Of a stretch of 54,970 nucleotides of DNA, positions 36,256 through 44,973 are shown in pieces (the stretch's first letter is position 1; each line of letters begins with the position of its first letter). The position numbers and the translations under genes were made by a program. The stretch comes from Alteromonas_E sp964230255 (GTDB lineage Bacteria > Pseudomonadota > Gammaproteobacteria > Enterobacterales > Alteromonadaceae), in contig CAXRGW010000017.1 in the NCBI GenBank assembly GCA_964230255.1, forward strand, positions 1 to 54,970, given 5' to 3'. The notes beneath the pieces are model-generated. The model searched no databases and was not told the DNA's origin. It was given only the letters and a program-made list of their open reading frames with translations.

Positions 36256-37188
36256 TTAAAATGTTTTCGTTGCCAAGCGCTGTTTGGCTAATTCAGCATC
36301 GAGCTCGATTTGCTGTTTTAAGCGCTCAAAAGATTCAAATTTTTGTTCATCGCGTATTTTTGCAATAGGCATAACCGCGATACGTTTACCGTACAAGTTA
36401 CCGTCGAAATTAAATACGTGCACTTCAAGCTGTGAGCGAGTGCCATTAACCGTCGGACGATGGCCAATGTTGGCAACACCGCCATAAATAGTAGTGCCGA
36501 CCGTGACCTGCACTGCAAATACCCCAGCAATGGGGGCATTCATACGTTTTAGCAATACGTTGGCAGTCGGGAAACCAATTGTACGCCCGCGTTTTTCTCC
36601 ATGAACCACTTTTCCAGTGATGCAAAACGGCCTGCCTAACATGTTTTCCGCCTGCCTAAAGTCGCCCCTCTCCAAGGCTTCGCGAATAGCCGTAGAGCTA
36701 ACGCGACAATCAGCCATCCGTAAACTCTGCGTATTAACCACGGAAAAGCCATTCTTGGCGCCAGCGTCAACCAACATAGCAAAATCACCTTGCCGCGCTT
36801 TACCGAAGCGAAAATCATCACCGACAACCAAAAACTCAACGCCTAAACGATCGATCAGCAAATCTTGCACAAACGTTTGCGGTGACTGACTAGCAAATTT
36901 GGCATTGAATTTGACACAGATAAGTCGGTCGATACCCAAGGCTTCAAGCGCTTCGTATTTGTCGCGTAACGTACTCAAACGCGCAGGCGCTGATTGCGGT
37001 AAAAAAACTTCTTCAGGCTGTGGTTCAAAAACCATCACCGAAGCCGGTAATTGGCGCTGTTGCGCTTGGTTCTGTAGCTGAGCTAACACGGCTTGGTGAC
37101 CAAGGTGAACACCGTCGAACTTGCCGATGGTCAATACACAACCTTGGTGTTTATCGCGCAGATTGTGTAAACCGTGCACCAACTCCAC
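36256..37188 (-). CDS. ribF: Bifunctional riboflavin kinase/FAD synthetase
   Basis: The 310-residue enzyme makes FMN and then FAD. The N-terminal nucleotidyltransferase has TIGKFDGVHLGHQAVL and the loop VVGDDFRFGKARQGD. The C-terminal kinase has GRTIGFPTANV and GVANIGHRPTVNG. It sits between murJ and ileS, as in most gammaproteobacteria, 18 bases before ileS. Confidence 0.97.
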   Translation of the reverse strand: MELVHGLHNLRDKHQGCVLTIGKFDGVHLGHQAVLAQLQNQAQQRQLPASVMVFEPQPEEVFLPQSAPARLSTLRDKYEALEALGIDRLICVKFNAKFASQSPQTFVQDLLIDRLGVEFLVVGDDFRFGKARQGDFAMLVDAGAKNGFSVVNTQSLRMADCRVSSTAIREALERGDFRQAENMLGRPFCITGKVVHGEKRGRTIGFPTANVLLKRMNAPIAGVFAVQVTVGTTIYGGVANIGHRPTVNGTRSQLEVHVFNFDGNLYGKRIAVMPIAKIRDEQKFESFERLKQQIELDAELAKQRLATKTF

Positions 37189-37275
37189 GTTTAACCCTCA
37201 TTTCAGCCGGCAAATTGCAAAGCTCGCGATTATAAACGACCTTGCGTCGAATACCAATTACTCAACGGCTTAATT

Positions 37276-38856
37276 TTATCCAGCATTTACGTGCTTTATG
37301 TGACGCGGCCGAATACCTAACAACAAAAGTGCAACCACAAATAACACGGCAGCCAGGAATATTTGCGTCAACAACGCGAACACTCGCTCGAGCTCCGCCA
37401 TTTCCGCCCATTCAAGTTGTGGTAAATACGTGACAAATACCGCCATTCCAAGCGCAGCAAGTACAACACGCAAGACAAAACTCAAAGTAGCTCCGGAAAC
37501 ACGGTACACGCCTTGCTTTGCCAAAGCATAGAAAAGCAACCCGGCATTCATTGTGGCAGACAGAGAGGTGGCAAGCGCTAAACCAATGTACCCAAAAGGT
37601 ATTGCCAAAATCAGGTTAAAGACCATATTGGCAACCATGCACCAGATACCAAACTTAACCGGTGTTTTGGTATCTTGCCGACTAAAAAAGCCCGGTGCTA
37701 AAACCTTGACGAGCATAAAGCTTAGCAAACCTAATGAGTACGCCATTAAACTAAGTGAAGCCTTAAAGGCCGTCTCAGCAGTAAACGCACCGCGTTCAAA
37801 AATCACCGTGAGAATTGGCTCGGCTAAGACAAACAAACCTGCCGCAGCCGGAATACCAAGCACACATACCATACGCACCGCCCAGTCCATATTTGCGGCA
37901 AAATTGGTGATGTTTTTGGCTACGTGGTCTCGCGACAAGGTTGGCAGTATTACGGTGGCTATGGCGATTCCAAACAATCCTAGCGGGAACTCCAATAAGC
38001 GATCAGAATAATACAACCAACTAATCGAGCCCGTGACCAAAAAGCTCGCAATAAAGGTGTCCAAGAGCAAATTAATCTGGCTAACGCTAACACCAAACAA
38101 GGCAGGTATCATTAATTTGCGGACCCTAGTAACATTCGGATCTGACCAGCCCCAACGCGGTCTCACAAAGCAACCTGCCCGCCACAAAAAGGGTAGCTGA
38201 AATAACAACTGAACGATACCGCCAATAAACACGCCCCACGCTAAAGCAATTGCTGGTTCGTCTAGCTGTGGTGTCATCCAAATCGCGCAACCTATTATCG
38301 ACAAATTCAACAACACCGGCGTAAATGCCGCCACAGCAAACTTGTTTAATGTATTGAGCACTGCGCCAGCAATACCGACCATGGAAATAAACGCAATATA
38401 GGGAAAGGTTATTTTAAGCATCAAAGATGCAAGCTCGAATTTCTCACCCGCAGGCCCATCGTTGAGGTAGTCAATAAACCAGCCTGTGCCAAATAGCGCC
38501 GCTATGACCGGCGAACCAATAACGCCAAGGATCGCCAAGATAAACACGATCATTCCCAAGGTTCCAGACACCTTAGCGATAAACTCTAGTTGTAGTTGCT
38601 TGCTTTGTTTTTGATGGACTTCAGTCAATACGGGTACAAACGCCTGAGAAAACGCACCCTCGGCAAACAAACGACGCAAAAAATTAGGGATCTTGTTAGC
38701 GAAGAAAAATACGTCGGCCGCAGCGTTGTCTCCCATTATGTTGGCAACCACGGCGTCCCTTATCAAGCCAAGCACTCGGGAGATGAATGTCATCGAGCTA
38801 ACGATCATGCCCGATTTAAGAAGTTTTGCAGACAACCCTAGTTCCTTTGTTAACAT
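37276..38856 (-). CDS. murJ: Lipid II flippase MurJ
   Basis: The polytopic protein of about 526 residues has the MOP-family pattern: SSMTFISRVLGLIRDAVVAN, FANKIPNFLRRLFAEGAFSQ (conserved Arg loop) and roughly 14 hydrophobic helices. It flips lipid II across the inner membrane for cell wall growth. The start is uncertain: ATG 38856 fits the family length, but an ATG at 38808 and a longer in-frame start at 38913 also exist and none has a strong ribosome site. It diverges from rpsT over 228 bases and is followed by ribF after an 87-base gap. Confidence 0.93.
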   Translation of the reverse strand: MLTKELGLSAKLLKSGMIVSSMTFISRVLGLIRDAVVANIMGDNAAADVFFFANKIPNFLRRLFAEGAFSQAFVPVLTEVHQKQSKQLQLEFIAKVSGTLGMIVFILAILGVIGSPVIAALFGTGWFIDYLNDGPAGEKFELASLMLKITFPYIAFISMVGIAGAVLNTLNKFAVAAFTPVLLNLSIIGCAIWMTPQLDEPAIALAWGVFIGGIVQLLFQLPFLWRAGCFVRPRWGWSDPNVTRVRKLMIPALFGVSVSQINLLLDTFIASFLVTGSISWLYYSDRLLEFPLGLFGIAIATVILPTLSRDHVAKNITNFAANMDWAVRMVCVLGIPAAAGLFVLAEPILTVIFERGAFTAETAFKASLSLMAYSLGLLSFMLVKVLAPGFFSRQDTKTPVKFGIWCMVANMVFNLILAIPFGYIGLALATSLSATMNAGLLFYALAKQGVYRVSGATLSFVLRVVLAALGMAVFVTYLPQLEWAEMAELERVFALLTQIFLAAVLFVVALLLLGIRPRHIKHVNAG

Positions 38857-39015
38857 TCCGGGAGTATGAGATTCAGTAAAAAGACAGTGCTTTCTGATTG
38901 GTAATTCACGCACTGAAAATAACGCCCTTAAGAGTACATCAAAGCGCCCTAAAGTGTCATCTTGTGATGACTGACCAAGTATTTACTCGATTAGCGCGTA
39001 AATAGTCAAAAACAG

Positions 39016-39044
39016 TTGACTTTAGACACTGGACTAGGCACAAT
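39016..39044 (+). promoter_or_regulatory. Sigma-70-type promoter of rpsT
   Basis: TTGACT (39016-39021) and CACAAT (39039-39044) are separated by 17 bases. The predicted transcript starts near 39051, about 34 bases before the rpsT start. Assigned by eye only. Confidence 0.55.
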
Positions 39045-39084
39045 CCGCACCCTTATTTTTTACCTGTTTTTTGGGAGTTACACC

Positions 39085-39348
39085 TTGGCTAACATTAAGT
39101 CTGCTAAGAAACGTGCCATCCAGGCCGAAAAGCGTCGTCAGCACAACGCCAGCCGTCGCTCCATGACTCGCACCAGCCTTAAAAAGGTGGTTGCGGCTAT
39201 TGAAGCTGGCGATAAAGCCACTGCACAAACTGCTTTTGCAGCAGCTCAACCGGTTCTTGACCGTATGGCTGCACGTGGTTTGATCCATAAAAACAAAGCG
39301 GCACGCCATAAGAGCCGCCTTGCTGCACAGATCAAAGCATTAGCATAA
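39085..39348 (+). CDS. rpsT: 30S ribosomal protein S20
   Basis: The 87-residue basic protein reads (M)ANIKSAKKRAIQAEKRRQHN and ends AARHKSRLAAQIKALA. It is a small primary 16S-binding protein. The start is a TTG at 39085, 7 bases after GGGAG. A longer in-frame ATG at 39016 is rejected because it overlaps the likely promoter and adds residues unknown in S20. E. coli rpsT also uses UUG, which is needed for autogenous control. A strong terminator follows. Confidence 0.97.
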   Translation: MANIKSAKKRAIQAEKRRQHNASRRSMTRTSLKKVVAAIEAGDKATAQTAFAAAQPVLDRMAARGLIHKNKAARHKSRLAAQIKALA

Positions 39349-39367
39349 CGGTGGCTATCGTTTCGCA

Positions 39368-39393
39368 AAAAAGCGCCTTTTGGCGCTTTTTTT
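39368..39393 (+). terminator. Rho-independent terminator of rpsT
   Basis: AAAAAGCGCC (39368-39377) pairs with GGCGCTTTTT (39382-39391) around a TTTT loop, and the T run continues (TTTTTTT in all). It starts 20 bases after the stop codon. Confidence 0.92.
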
Positions 39394-39485
39394 GTGCCTG
39401 TCATCTACCCAGTGACTACCATCGCCTTCTAAGTCCTTTCACTACGCGCTAAGATACTGCAGATTATTCAACTAAAGGACCCCTC

Positions 39486-40880
39486 ATGAGACGTTTTTGC
39501 CGCTTAGCAGCTGTCGCCTTTACTGCTGCCATTCTCACGCTAGGTTGCAGCCAAACTGCCAATAACACTCAGCCGCCATACACTGAGCTATCAGAGTATG
39601 CATTAGCGTCTGACTTGGGTTTAGAAATTGTCAAATCTCTAACCGTTGAAGTCGGCCCAAGAATCCCTGGCAGTTGTGGCGATAAACGCGCCGTCGATTG
39701 GGCACAAGCGAAATTCGCAGAATTGGGCTTTGACCGCGTCTTTACCCAGCCTGTGCGAGTGCGCAACTGGTCTAGAGGGTTAGCTGATGCCAAGGTAACC
39801 GCTCCCTATGAACACGATTTAGTGATCACTGCTCTAGGTGGTTCAATTGCGACACCAGATAAAGGCTTACAAGCCGAGATCATAATGGCTGAGTCGCTAG
39901 AACATTTGCAAACAATGTCTGTAGAAGATGTGCAAGGTAAAATAGTCTTCATCAATCACCGCATGACACGTGATAAAGCTGGACGTGGCTACGGCCCGGT
40001 AGTAAGTGGCCGCGTGCGCGGTGCTGTTGAAGCCGCGAGGCTGGGTGCCAGTGCGATCCTAATTCGCTCGGTGGGTACTGCAAATTCTCGTTTTGCCCAT
40101 ACCGGCATCATGCGTTATGCCGATGACGTTGAAAAAATTCCAGCGGGTGCATTATCCAATGCTGATGCCGATACAATTGCAGCAATGGTCGACAAAGGAA
40201 ATACAGTGACACTTGATGTGCACCTTCGCGCTAAAGAGTTGGGCTGGCAAACCTCATACAATGTCATTGGTGAATTTACCGGTACTGAGCGACCTGAAGA
40301 AATCGTATTAATTTCTGCTCACCTAGACTCCTGGGATGAAGGCACAGGTGCACTGGACGATGGTGCTGGTGTCGGTATTGTGATGGCGGCAGCTAAGTTG
40401 ATAAAAGAACAGCTAGGCCAGCCGAAAAGAACTATACGTGTGGTTTTGTATGCTGCTGAAGAAATTGGCTTGGTCGGTGCACACGAATACACGCGCTTAG
40501 AAAGAGATAATTTGGGTAATTTGATCGTGGCTGCCGAGAGTGATTTCGGCGCAGGTAAAATCTATCGCCTCGATACTTTATTTTCACCTACAGGCTTTAA
40601 TCAAGCTGAGTCGCTGTTTGCCGCATTGGCACCTTTAGGTGTCGAACGTGGCAACAATGAGGCCACGGGCGGACCAGATGTTTCAATGTTACCCAAGCAC
40701 AATGTTCCAGTAGTCAACTTGCGCCAAGACGGTACCTATTATTTTGACTATCACCACACGCCAGATGACACGTTTGATAAAATCAACCCCGCGGATATGC
40801 AACAGAATGTTGCGGTTTGGGCAGTATTTACAGCGTTTATGGCTAACTCATCAATCGAAACGCGCAACACTCAATCATAA
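39486..40880 (+). CDS. Exported M28-family metallopeptidase with PA domain
   Basis: The 464-residue protein starts with a signal peptide (RRFCRLAAVAFTAAILTLGC). The lipobox is imperfect: Cys21 follows Leu-Gly, but -3 is Thr, so lipidation is possible rather than certain. A protease-associated domain lies within about 120-250. The M28 zinc ligands are visible: H279 in SAHLDSWDEG, D291 in GALDDGAGVG, E325/E326 in AAEEIGLVG, D353 in AESDFGAG and H424 in YHHTPDDTFDKI. It resembles aminopeptidase/carboxypeptidase Q enzymes acting on small peptides. It is monocistronic between rpsT and the lpxH-like gene. Confidence 0.9.
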   Translation: MRRFCRLAAVAFTAAILTLGCSQTANNTQPPYTELSEYALASDLGLEIVKSLTVEVGPRIPGSCGDKRAVDWAQAKFAELGFDRVFTQPVRVRNWSRGLADAKVTAPYEHDLVITALGGSIATPDKGLQAEIIMAESLEHLQTMSVEDVQGKIVFINHRMTRDKAGRGYGPVVSGRVRGAVEAARLGASAILIRSVGTANSRFAHTGIMRYADDVEKIPAGALSNADADTIAAMVDKGNTVTLDVHLRAKELGWQTSYNVIGEFTGTERPEEIVLISAHLDSWDEGTGALDDGAGVGIVMAAAKLIKEQLGQPKRTIRVVLYAAEEIGLVGAHEYTRLERDNLGNLIVAAESDFGAGKIYRLDTLFSPTGFNQAESLFAALAPLGVERGNNEATGGPDVSMLPKHNVPVVNLRQDGTYYFDYHHTPDDTFDKINPADMQQNVAVWAVFTAFMANSSIETRNTQS

Positions 40881-40992
40881 AACATACGTTCAATGAACTA
40901 CGCAGCACTTAACTGCGTGGTTCTGGTGTAACTGTCATCGCACCGTCATGATAATTTCACTGAAGTGTCAAGTTACACGTCTAAGGTATACG

Positions 40993-41017
40993 ACCAAGTA
41001 AATTACTTTTGCTTGGT
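40993..41017 (+). promoter_or_regulatory. Hairpin just upstream of the lpxH-like start codon
   Basis: ACCAAGTAAA (40993-41002) can pair with TTTGCTTGGT (41008-41017) as a 10-bp stem with one G-U pair and a 5-base loop. It ends 5 bases before the ATG at 41023. No Shine-Dalgarno sequence is visible between it and the start. A translational role is inference. Confidence 0.4.
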
Positions 41018-41022
41018 TGATC

Positions 41023-41823
41023 ATGCAAACAAACAAAATAACTGCGCGCAGCGTTTTTCTATCCGATATTCATCTGGGCAGCATCGATTGCAAAGCTGAA
41101 TTTCTCTTATCTTTTCTCAACAACCTCGAGTGCAAAACGCTGTATTTAGTCGGCGATATAGTCGATATGTGGCAAATGAGTAAGCAATTCCGCTGGCCCA
41201 AGGCCCACAACGATGTACTACATCGCCTGATTGAAATTAGCCATTCGGATACGCGTGTTGTGTTTCTTCCGGGCAATCACGACGCGCCACTCCAAAAATA
41301 CTCGGGTATGCACTTTGGTAACATTGCGATTCAGCGTGAAACAATCCACGAAACAGCCACTGGTGCCAAATATCTGGTCTTACACGGTGATCAATTTGAT
41401 GCCGATGTTACCTTAGGTCGTTTCCACGAATGGATGGGTGACAAAGGCTACGAGTTCCTATTAACGCTGAATCGTTGGTACAACGCTTATATGCAAAAGC
41501 GCAATAAGCGCTATTGGTCGCTGGCCAGTTACATTAAACGTCGGATCAAGGGCGCGAACCTCGCTATCGACCGATACCGAAACGCAGCCTGCAAACGCGC
41601 AGAGGAACATGGTTTAAACGGGGTTATCTGCGGCCATATTCACTATCCAGAGTCCGTGTCATTGCGCAATATACACTACGTCAACGACGGTGATTGGGTA
41701 GATAGTTGCTCAGCACTCATCGAAAACAAAAACGGTGAATTACAATTAATGACAGCATCCATTCTGCAAGCGAAATTGTTCGAACCTACCGACTTAGTAA
41801 ATTCAATAAGACAGGCAGCTTAG
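41023..41823 (+). CDS. LpxH-like UDP-2,3-diacylglucosamine diphosphatase-family metallophosphoesterase
   Basis: The 266-residue calcineurin-like phosphoesterase has all metal-binding blocks: D15-x-H17 in LSDIHLGS, D45 in GDIVDMW, N85-H86-D in PGNHDAP, H121 in VLHGDQFD and GHIH (204-207). This is the wider LpxH/YbbF group, but it is longer than LpxH (240) and lacks a match I would call decisive for LpxH itself. It may act on UDP-diacylglucosamine or another phospho-lipid. A TTG at 41017 is an alternative start. It is followed after 16 bases by an OlsF-like acyltransferase, so a lipid substrate is plausible. Confidence 0.82.
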   Translation: MQTNKITARSVFLSDIHLGSIDCKAEFLLSFLNNLECKTLYLVGDIVDMWQMSKQFRWPKAHNDVLHRLIEISHSDTRVVFLPGNHDAPLQKYSGMHFGNIAIQRETIHETATGAKYLVLHGDQFDADVTLGRFHEWMGDKGYEFLLTLNRWYNAYMQKRNKRYWSLASYIKRRIKGANLAIDRYRNAACKRAEEHGLNGVICGHIHYPESVSLRNIHYVNDGDWVDSCSALIENKNGELQLMTASILQAKLFEPTDLVNSIRQAA

Positions 41824-41839
41824 ACCAAGGACGACAACC

Positions 41840-43576
41840 ATGTTTAATGTAAATACCGTGCTAGAAGAGCATTATCCTGCGCTAAAGCGTCACCCACTGC
41901 TATTTAAGTCTTCGGGGTTTGTGCTTCGACACTTGCTACACGAGCGTGAGTTCGCTGAATTTGAGCGATTGTATCCGCACTTGCACGATATTGACTTTGT
42001 CGAGCAAGTACTTGAGTACTTCAGTATTAGCTGTTCCGCACGCGATGTAGAACGTGAGAACATTCCCGCATCAGGCAAGCTGCTAATCATAGCTAACCAT
42101 CCCATAGGTTCTCTCGATGCGCTTGCCCTTATAAAAGTGGTGAGTAAAGTTCGCAGTGATTTGAAAGTTGTTGCGAACCAAATGCTAATGGCAATCAAAC
42201 CATTGAATGGCATGTTACTCCCCGTAAATAATATGCAGGGTGGTACGCCTAAACAGCACTTACTGAATATACAACAGCATTTGCAAGACGAAGGTGCAGT
42301 ATTGATTTTCCCTGCTGGCGAAGTATCGCGATTGCGCCCGCAAGGTGTGCGTGATACCCACTGGCACAGTGGCTTTTTACGCATTGCAAAAGCCGCTCAA
42401 GCACCAATACTGCCGGTGTTTATTGACGCTAAAAACTCGCCACTCTTTTATGGTGCATCTATGTTGTACAAGCCTTTGGCAACAGCGCTTTTAGTCAAAG
42501 AAATGTTTAAACAGAAGCGCAAACACATCCCCATGCGAATGGGTGAAGTTATCCCTCACTCTAGTTACGCCAATATTCAATTGCCGTTGCCGGATTTAGC
42601 TAAAATTTTTAAGACGCATTTGTATAGAGTGGCCGGTGGCAAGCGTTTACCCTTGGCTACTCAACGTCCGATTGCTGCGCCAGAAGATCGCAAAGTACTC
42701 AAAAGTGCGATCCACAACCAGTGTGAGCGGCTGGGAGAAACAGCCGATGGCAAACAGATTTTTCTTTATCAACACATGGGAAGTTCTGCGATCATGCGCG
42801 AGATTGGGCGCTTGCGGGAACTGGCTTTTCGCGCCGTTGGCGAAGGCTCATTAAAACGTCGAGATATCGATCCATTCGACAGCCATTACTATCATTTGCT
42901 GCTCTGGGACGAAAACGATCTAGAAATTGTAGGTGCCTACCGTTTAGGAGACGCGGCGTTATTGAGTCAACCTGAGCATCCAACTGGATTGTATTCAGCA
43001 ACGCTATTTGATTACGGCAAGGGTTGTAATGAAATGTTTGAACACGGCTTAGAGCTAGGTCGAAGTTTCGTTCAGCCTCGCTACTGGGGTAAGCGCAGCT
43101 TAGATTACTTGTGGTTTGGCATTGGTGCATTTCTCGCTCGTTACCCACGCTTTCGCTACATGTTTGGCCCGGTCAGTATCAGCAATGCTTTCCCCGCTGC
43201 AGCAGTTCGCCTATTGGTTGATTATTACGCCAATAACTACTCCCAGCTCGTCACAATACCCGAGTTGTCGGTACAGGGTAAGCTGCCCTACCCCGTGGAT
43301 CCGAGTGAAGATTCAACATTTTCCGGACTCAATAGTAGTGAAGGGTTCAAGCGGTTGAAACATTTGCTCGCCAATATGGGGGTCAATGTACCCACGTTGT
43401 TGAAACAGTATTCAGAACTGACTACTGAAAAGGGTGTGTGTTTCTTAGGTTTCAATATAGACCCAGAATTTAACGATTGTATCGACGGATTCGTAGTCTC
43501 TGATATGCATATGTTGAAAGATAAGAAATTCAGTCGCTATATTAAACCCCACCTAGACAATTCGTTAGCCAGTTAA
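41840..43576 (+). CDS. OlsF-like bifunctional acyltransferase (PlsC-type plus GNAT-type domains)
   Basis: The 578-residue protein has a PlsC-type domain in its first half: NHPIGSLD (86-93) is the HX5D-like catalytic block and IFPAGEVSRLRP is the FPxGxxS substrate block. Its second half looks like the OlsB/hemolysin-type GNAT acyltransferase (IMREIGRLRELAFRAVGEGS, LDYLWFGIGAFLARYPRFRYMFGPVSIS). This order matches OlsF of Serratia and its Vibrio cholerae homologue VC0489, which make ornithine lipids: the C-terminal half N-acylates ornithine and the N-terminal half adds the second chain. No signal peptide is visible. It is the second gene of a pair with the LpxH-like enzyme; AAGGACG precedes the ATG. 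Confidence 0.85.
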   Translation: MFNVNTVLEEHYPALKRHPLLFKSSGFVLRHLLHEREFAEFERLYPHLHDIDFVEQVLEYFSISCSARDVERENIPASGKLLIIANHPIGSLDALALIKVVSKVRSDLKVVANQMLMAIKPLNGMLLPVNNMQGGTPKQHLLNIQQHLQDEGAVLIFPAGEVSRLRPQGVRDTHWHSGFLRIAKAAQAPILPVFIDAKNSPLFYGASMLYKPLATALLVKEMFKQKRKHIPMRMGEVIPHSSYANIQLPLPDLAKIFKTHLYRVAGGKRLPLATQRPIAAPEDRKVLKSAIHNQCERLGETADGKQIFLYQHMGSSAIMREIGRLRELAFRAVGEGSLKRRDIDPFDSHYYHLLLWDENDLEIVGAYRLGDAALLSQPEHPTGLYSATLFDYGKGCNEMFEHGLELGRSFVQPRYWGKRSLDYLWFGIGAFLARYPRFRYMFGPVSISNAFPAAAVRLLVDYYANNYSQLVTIPELSVQGKLPYPVDPSEDSTFSGLNSSEGFKRLKHLLANMGVNVPTLLKQYSELTTEKGVCFLGFNIDPEFNDCIDGFVVSDMHMLKDKKFSRYIKPHLDNSLAS

Positions 43577-43586
43577 CTGGCTAACG
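43563..43586. terminator. Perfect 24-bp palindrome at the olsF-like gene stop, probable bidirectional 3' hairpin
   Basis: CGTTAGCCAGTT is followed directly by its reverse complement AACTGGCTAACG. It overlaps the stop codon at 43574-43576 and ends 10 bases before the convergent dapE coding end. There is no good T run, so it may protect 3' ends or terminate weakly. Confidence 0.55.
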
Positions 43587-43595
43587 TTGATGGCT

Positions 43596-44768
43596 TTATC
43601 GTCCTAACCAGTCAGATAAGATATGTCTGAATATCCCGGTTAATTGCGCTAGGTCTTCCAGCGCAATAGATTCATTAGCTTGATGGATGGTTTGATTAGA
43701 CACCCCCACTTCAATCACCTGGGTTTGCTCAGAGGCGAAAAATCGCCCATCTGAGGTACCGCCCGCGGTACTCAACACAGGAAAACGCCCAAGCTGCTTA
43801 AAGATTGCAGCCTCAGCTAGGTTGATAAGACACCCTTGGTCATCTGTTGGACTTGATAAATAAGCTTCGCAAGGGCGCTCCCAGAGGATTTCTAGATCTG
43901 CGCCAACAGCCGTTATCTGGTCAATCAGCAATCGCTTTAATGACATTTCATTGAAATCGCTAGCGTAGCGTACGTTGAATGCTACCGACGCTCGGCCAGG
44001 CACCAAGTTATCAATGTGTGCCCCACTGTCAATCTGAGTCACTTGTAGCGTTGTACCAGGAAAGTCGGTGGAGCCTTGTTCAAATTCAATATCCGCAAGT
44101 GCAGTAGCCACTTTTGCGGCAATTAGCGCGGCATTAACGGTTTGCTTTGGATAGGCGACATGGCCTTGTCGACCACAAATGTTTACTCTGCCAGACAGTG
44201 AACCTCTTCTGCCCACTTTGATACAATCGCCAGCTGCAGATGCAGCTGTCGGCTCGGCAATTAGCACATTACTCAATTCAACACCTTGTTTACGCAAATA
44301 GTGTTGAATGGCCAAACTACCATCTTCAGCTTCGCCTTCCTCATCACTGGTTATTAACCACCAAAAAGTGAGATCTGTTGCGAGGGTTTGCCAATCAAAG
44401 CCTTCGCAAGCTGCAAGCATTGCTGCCAATCCAGTCTTCATATCTGCTGCACCACGCCCGTACAATCGCCCCGCCTTAACAACAGGTTCAAAAGGCTTTG
44501 AGTGCCACCTGCTTAGGTCACCCGCAGGGACAACGTCTGTATGACCATTGAATGCTACGTGACGCGGACCTGAACCGATGCGTGCTAGAAGATTGCTCAC
44601 CCCATTGACTTGTAAGCGAGTACAAGTAAAACCAAGTAACTCAAGGCGCTCGCATAGAAAGTCTTGGCAACCTGCATCATTTGGGGTAACTGAAGGTTTA
44701 GCAATTAGCGCTTCGGCAATCGCTAATGCGCCGGTATGATAGTGCAAGTGTGGCTGAGAAACTGACAT
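43596..44768 (-). CDS. dapE: Succinyl-diaminopimelate desuccinylase
   Basis: The 390-residue M20 zinc enzyme works in lysine and diaminopimelate synthesis. Metal ligands are in FNGHTDVVPAGD, GRGAADMKTGLAA and TSDEEGEAEDG (catalytic Glu). The dimerisation domain begins near GRRGSLSGRVNICGRQGHVAYP. The end contains STAGGTSDGRFFA and EVGVSNQTIHQANE, specific for DapE. It is convergent with the olsF-like gene. The arsC/yffB-type gene often found upstream is absent; instead 205 bases with no gene precede the small membrane ORF. Confidence 0.96.
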   Translation of the reverse strand: MSVSQPHLHYHTGALAIAEALIAKPSVTPNDAGCQDFLCERLELLGFTCTRLQVNGVSNLLARIGSGPRHVAFNGHTDVVPAGDLSRWHSKPFEPVVKAGRLYGRGAADMKTGLAAMLAACEGFDWQTLATDLTFWWLITSDEEGEAEDGSLAIQHYLRKQGVELSNVLIAEPTAASAAGDCIKVGRRGSLSGRVNICGRQGHVAYPKQTVNAALIAAKVATALADIEFEQGSTDFPGTTLQVTQIDSGAHIDNLVPGRASVAFNVRYASDFNEMSLKRLLIDQITAVGADLEILWERPCEAYLSSPTDDQGCLINLAEAAIFKQLGRFPVLSTAGGTSDGRFFASEQTQVIEVGVSNQTIHQANESIALEDLAQLTGIFRHILSDWLGR

Positions 44769-44973
44769 AAACGACTATTCCTGTCGATGCATGATTGGCA
44801 AGCTTGCCTATTCTCAATGACATTTTCATTACTGCAAAACGACAGTATTGTGACAAATAGTTTGTGGTGCCTTGATTCGACATGCCACAAAAAATTACTG
44901 AAACCTAGTGGCCTTTTTGACTGTGTATTCGTATTAAAGCAGACTAGTGGAAACTTAACACGGGAGCTTTGCA

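Noticed and set aside
40900..40918. ACGCAG/CTGCGT hairpin after the M28 peptidase as a terminator
   Set aside because: The stem has only 6 bp and no T run follows.
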